Below are positions 61,808 through 64,000 of a DNA stretch of 64,000 nt, in pieces; positions within the stretch are counted from its first letter, which is position 1; each line of letters starts with the position of its first letter. The translations under genes were made by a program, and so were the position numbers. The DNA comes from Tahibacter aquaticus (GTDB taxonomy: Bacteria > Pseudomonadota > Gammaproteobacteria > Xanthomonadales > Rhodanobacteraceae). Below the pieces are notes generated by a model that saw only the letters and a program-made list of their open reading frames with translations, did not search any database and was not told the DNA's origin. The stretch lies in assembly GCF_004363655.1 (NCBI RefSeq), contig NZ_SNZH01000009.1, positions 214,120 to 278,119 on the forward strand, read 5' to 3'.

Positions 61808-64000
61808 TCATCGCGTCGCGTAGCGTCGCCAGGCGAGACCGACGAGGCCGAGCAGCATCAGCAACATCGCCAGGCGATCGAGCGTCGGGACCGGCACCGG
61901 CGGACTGATGCCGACCACCACGGCGAAGCCCGTGCCGTCGGTGGTGCCGGGGCGGGTGGGATCGTCCGTGACTGCGGTGGCATCGTTGCTGCCGTTGCCG
62001 TCGCTGTCGTAGTTGATCGTGCCCTGGTTGGTGATCTGGCCGCTCGCGTTCGCGTTGATCGACGCGACGAGGGTGATGGTCACGCTGCCCGTCGCCGGGA
62101 TGGCGCCGTTCCAGCGCACCGTGTTGCCGGCGCTGGAGGCGGTGCCCGCGGTGGCGTTCGCGGAGACCAGGGTGAGGCCCGCCGGCAGCGCATCGACGAA
62201 CTCGTCGCCGGTGTTGTCGGCCTGGGCACCCGCGCCGCTGTTGCTCAGCACGATCACGTAGGTCACGTTCGTGCCTGCCAGGAAGCTGCCGCTCACCGAT
62301 TTGGTGCCGCTGAGCGTGGCTCCGCTCGGCGGCGTGACGGTGACGCTGTCCGTATCGCTGGCGCTGTTGTTGCCCGTGGTCGGATCGGTGGTGCCCGCCG
62401 GCGCCGTCACCGTGGCGGTGTTGGTCAAGGTGCCGGTGGCGGCGCCCGAGATCGCGCAGGCCGCGGTGTAGGTGACGCTACCACCGCTGGGCAGATTCAC
62501 CGTGTCGCTGAGATTGCCGCTGCCGCTGGCGGTGCAGGTGCCGCCGCCGGCACCGGCGCAGGTCCAGGTGCAGGTCTGGCCGGCCGGGAACGTGTCGGTC
62601 ACGGTGGCGCCCGGCGCAGCGCTCGGGCCGGCGTTGCTGGCGACGATGGTGTAGGTGGTGCTACCGCCTGCGGCGACCGCGCTGACGCCATCGGTCTTGG
62701 TGATCGACAGGTCGGCGCTGGCGCCCAGCGTGTCGCTGTCGGTGGCCGAGTTGTTCGCCGGGTTCGTGTCGGTGACGCTGCCTGGCGCGGTAACGGTGGC
62801 GGTATTGGTCAGCGTGCCGGTGGCGGAGGCGGAGATCGAGCAGCTCGCGGTGTAGGTGACGCTGCCGCCTGACGGCAGGTTCACGCTGTCGGCGATGTTG
62901 CCACTGCCGCTGGCGGTGCAGGTGCCGCCGCCAGCTCCGGCGCAGGTCCAGGTGCAGGTTTGCGAGGCGGGGAAGGTATCGGCGACGGTGGCACCGGTGG
63001 CGTTGCTCGGCCCGGCATTCGATGCCGTGATCGTGTACGTCACGCTGCCGCCTGGCGTCGCCGAGGTGACGCCATCGGTCTTGGTGATCGACAGGTCGGC
63101 GCTGGCGCCCAGCGTGTCGCTGTCGGTCGCGCTGTTGTTGCCCGGCGTGGGATCAGTGACGCTGCCTGGCGCGGTAACGGTGGCGGTGTTCGTCAGCGTG
63201 CCGGTGGCGGAGGCGGAGATCGAGCAGCTCGCCGTGTAGGTGACGCTGCCGCCCGACGGCAGGTTCACGCTGTCGGCGATGTTGCCGCTGCCGCTGGTTG
63301 TGCAGGTGCCGCCGCCAGCTCCGGCGCAGGTCCAGGTGCAGGTTTGCGAGGCGGGGAACGTATCGGCCACGGTCGCGCCGGTCGCGTTGCTCGGCCCGGC
63401 ATTCGATGCAGTGATCGTGTAGGTGACGCTGCCGCCTGGCGTCGCCGAGGTGATGCCATCGGTCTTGGTGATCGACAGGTCGGCGCTGGCGCCGAGCGCA
63501 TCGACGTCGGTGGCGCTGTTGTTGGCCGGTGTCGGATCGGTGACGCCGGCCGGCGCGCTGACGGTCGCGGTGTTGGTCAGAGAACCGGTGGCGGAGGCGG
63601 AGATCGAGCAGCTCGCGGTGTAGGTGACGCTGCCGCCCGACGGCAGGTTCACGCTGCCGGCGATGTTGCCGCTGCCGCTGGCTGTGCAGGTGCCACCGCC
63701 AGCCCCCACACACGTCCAGGTGCAGGTTTGCGAGGCGGGGAACGTATCGGCCACGGTCGCGCCGGTCGCGTTGCTCGGCCCGGCATTCGATGCAGTGATC
63801 GTGTAGGTGACGCTGCCGCCTGGCGTCGCCGAGGTGATGCCATCGGTCTTGGTGATCGACAGGTCGGCGCTGGCGCCGAGCGCATCGACGTCGGTGGCGC
63901 TGTTGTTGGCCGGTGTCGGATCGGTGACGCCGGCCGGCGCGCTGACGGTCGCGGTGTTGGTCAGAGAACCGGTGGCGGAGGCGGAGATCGAGCAGCTCGC
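61808..64000 (-). CDS. DUF11-repeat surface protein with IPTL-CTERM-like tail (5' end outside window)
   Basis: 731 codons visible, including the stop; the frame is open to the window edge, so the start is outside. It consists of tandem DUF11-like beta domains of 128 residues (ADLSITKTDGVTSATPGGSV), then a last divergent domain and a C-terminal VPTLDRLAMLLMLLGLVGLA plus WRRYATR. This is a near-canonical IPTL-CTERM type signal: PTL motif, hydrophobic helix, basic end. Such tails are thought to anchor or sort proteins at the outer surface. The repeats keep paired cysteines (CTWTC, GGTC) in each unit. Probably an adhesin-like surface protein; this is an inference. Confidence 0.88.
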   Translation of the reverse strand, partial: ASCSISASATGSLTNTATVSAPAGVTDPTPANNSATDVDALGASADLSITKTDGITSATPGGSVTYTITASNAGPSNATGATVADTFPASQTCTWTCVGAGGGTCTASGSGNIAGSVNLPSGGSVTYTASCSISASATGSLTNTATVSAPAGVTDPTPANNSATDVDALGASADLSITKTDGITSATPGGSVTYTITASNAGPSNATGATVADTFPASQTCTWTCAGAGGGTCTTSGSGNIADSVNLPSGGSVTYTASCSISASATGTLTNTATVTAPGSVTDPTPGNNSATDSDTLGASADLSITKTDGVTSATPGGSVTYTITASNAGPSNATGATVADTFPASQTCTWTCAGAGGGTCTASGSGNIADSVNLPSGGSVTYTASCSISASATGTLTNTATVTAPGSVTDTNPANNSATDSDTLGASADLSITKTDGVSAVAAGGSTTYTIVASNAGPSAAPGATVTDTFPAGQTCTWTCAGAGGGTCTASGSGNLSDTVNLPSGGSVTYTAACAISGAATGTLTNTATVTAPAGTTDPTTGNNSASDTDSVTVTPPSGATLSGTKSVSGSFLAGTNVTYVIVLSNSGAGAQADNTGDEFVDALPAGLTLVSANATAGTASSAGNTVRWNGAIPATGSVTITLVASINANASGQITNQGTINYDSDGNGSNDATAVTDDPTRPGTTDGTGFAVVVGISPPVPVPTLDRLAMLLMLLGLVGLAWRRYATR
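62472..64000 (-). repeat. 384-bp tandem repeats encoding DUF11 units
   Basis: Units begin at 62472, 62856, 63240 and 63624, exactly 384 bases (128 codons) apart. 63340-63616 and 63724-64000 are identical over 277 bases, so the last duplication or gene conversion is recent. Changes are concentrated in the part around 63300 and 63690. Confidence 0.9.

Overview
The window is high-G+C DNA (about 70 % in sampled lines of the pfa genes). It probably comes from a gammaproteobacterium of the Xanthomonadales (Lysobacter/Rhodanobacteraceae type). The evidence is the many secreted delta-60, kelch and DUF11 repeat proteins, an IPTL-CTERM-like tail and recurrent C-terminal DGFE-like endings. No database search was possible, so the assignment is an inference. 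I noticed no rRNA, tRNA or CRISPR.

Layout. (1) 1-9290, minus strand: a lipopeptide-type assembly line. A 111-aa hydrophobic protein is followed by a giant PKS-aminotransferase-NRPS (KS-AT-ACP-AMT-C-A-T-E, cut by the window edge). Its A-domain code reads DFWNIGMVHK, the canonical threonine code. (2) 10205-16931: a 1520-aa secreted multidomain protein, then a minus-strand pair encoding a 96-aa exported protein and a PA-domain protein whose HExxH-like site is degenerate. (3) 17487-32186: a divergent TetR regulator and a three-gene polyunsaturated/secondary-lipid synthase in the order ER (PfaD), KS-AT-ACP-ACP-KR-DH, KS-CLF-AT-(pseudoDH-DH)x2. This order resembles myxobacterial pfa1-2-3 rather than marine pfaABCD. 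A 162-bp element with 13-bp terminal inverted repeats sits between the first two genes and supplies the stop region of one and the ribosome-binding region of the other.

(4) 32328-37171: a secreted M35 peptidase, then a tight operon of a cytoplasmic metzincin-like metallopeptidase, an unknown 167-aa protein and a caspase-fold peptidase. This is the strongest candidate for an undescribed system. (5) 37538-48084: two delta-60/propeller secreted proteins flanking an A+T-rich island (42057-45722) that encodes an unknown protein, a PD-(D/E)XK-like nuclease and an RX4H protein, which looks like acquired defence DNA. (6) 48254-57000: a zinc phospholipase C/P1-nuclease-like protein, a second PD-(D/E)XK protein, and a kelch protein with 21 repeats. 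(7) 57023-64000: a composite intergenic repeat whose sister copy lies at 41240-41830, a DUF4132 protein, and a DUF11-repeat surface protein with nearly identical 384-bp units that runs off the end.

The three biosynthetic or peptidase systems look independently regulated. A functional link between the lipid synthase and the aminoacyl PKS-NRPS (for example acyl starter supply) is only speculation.
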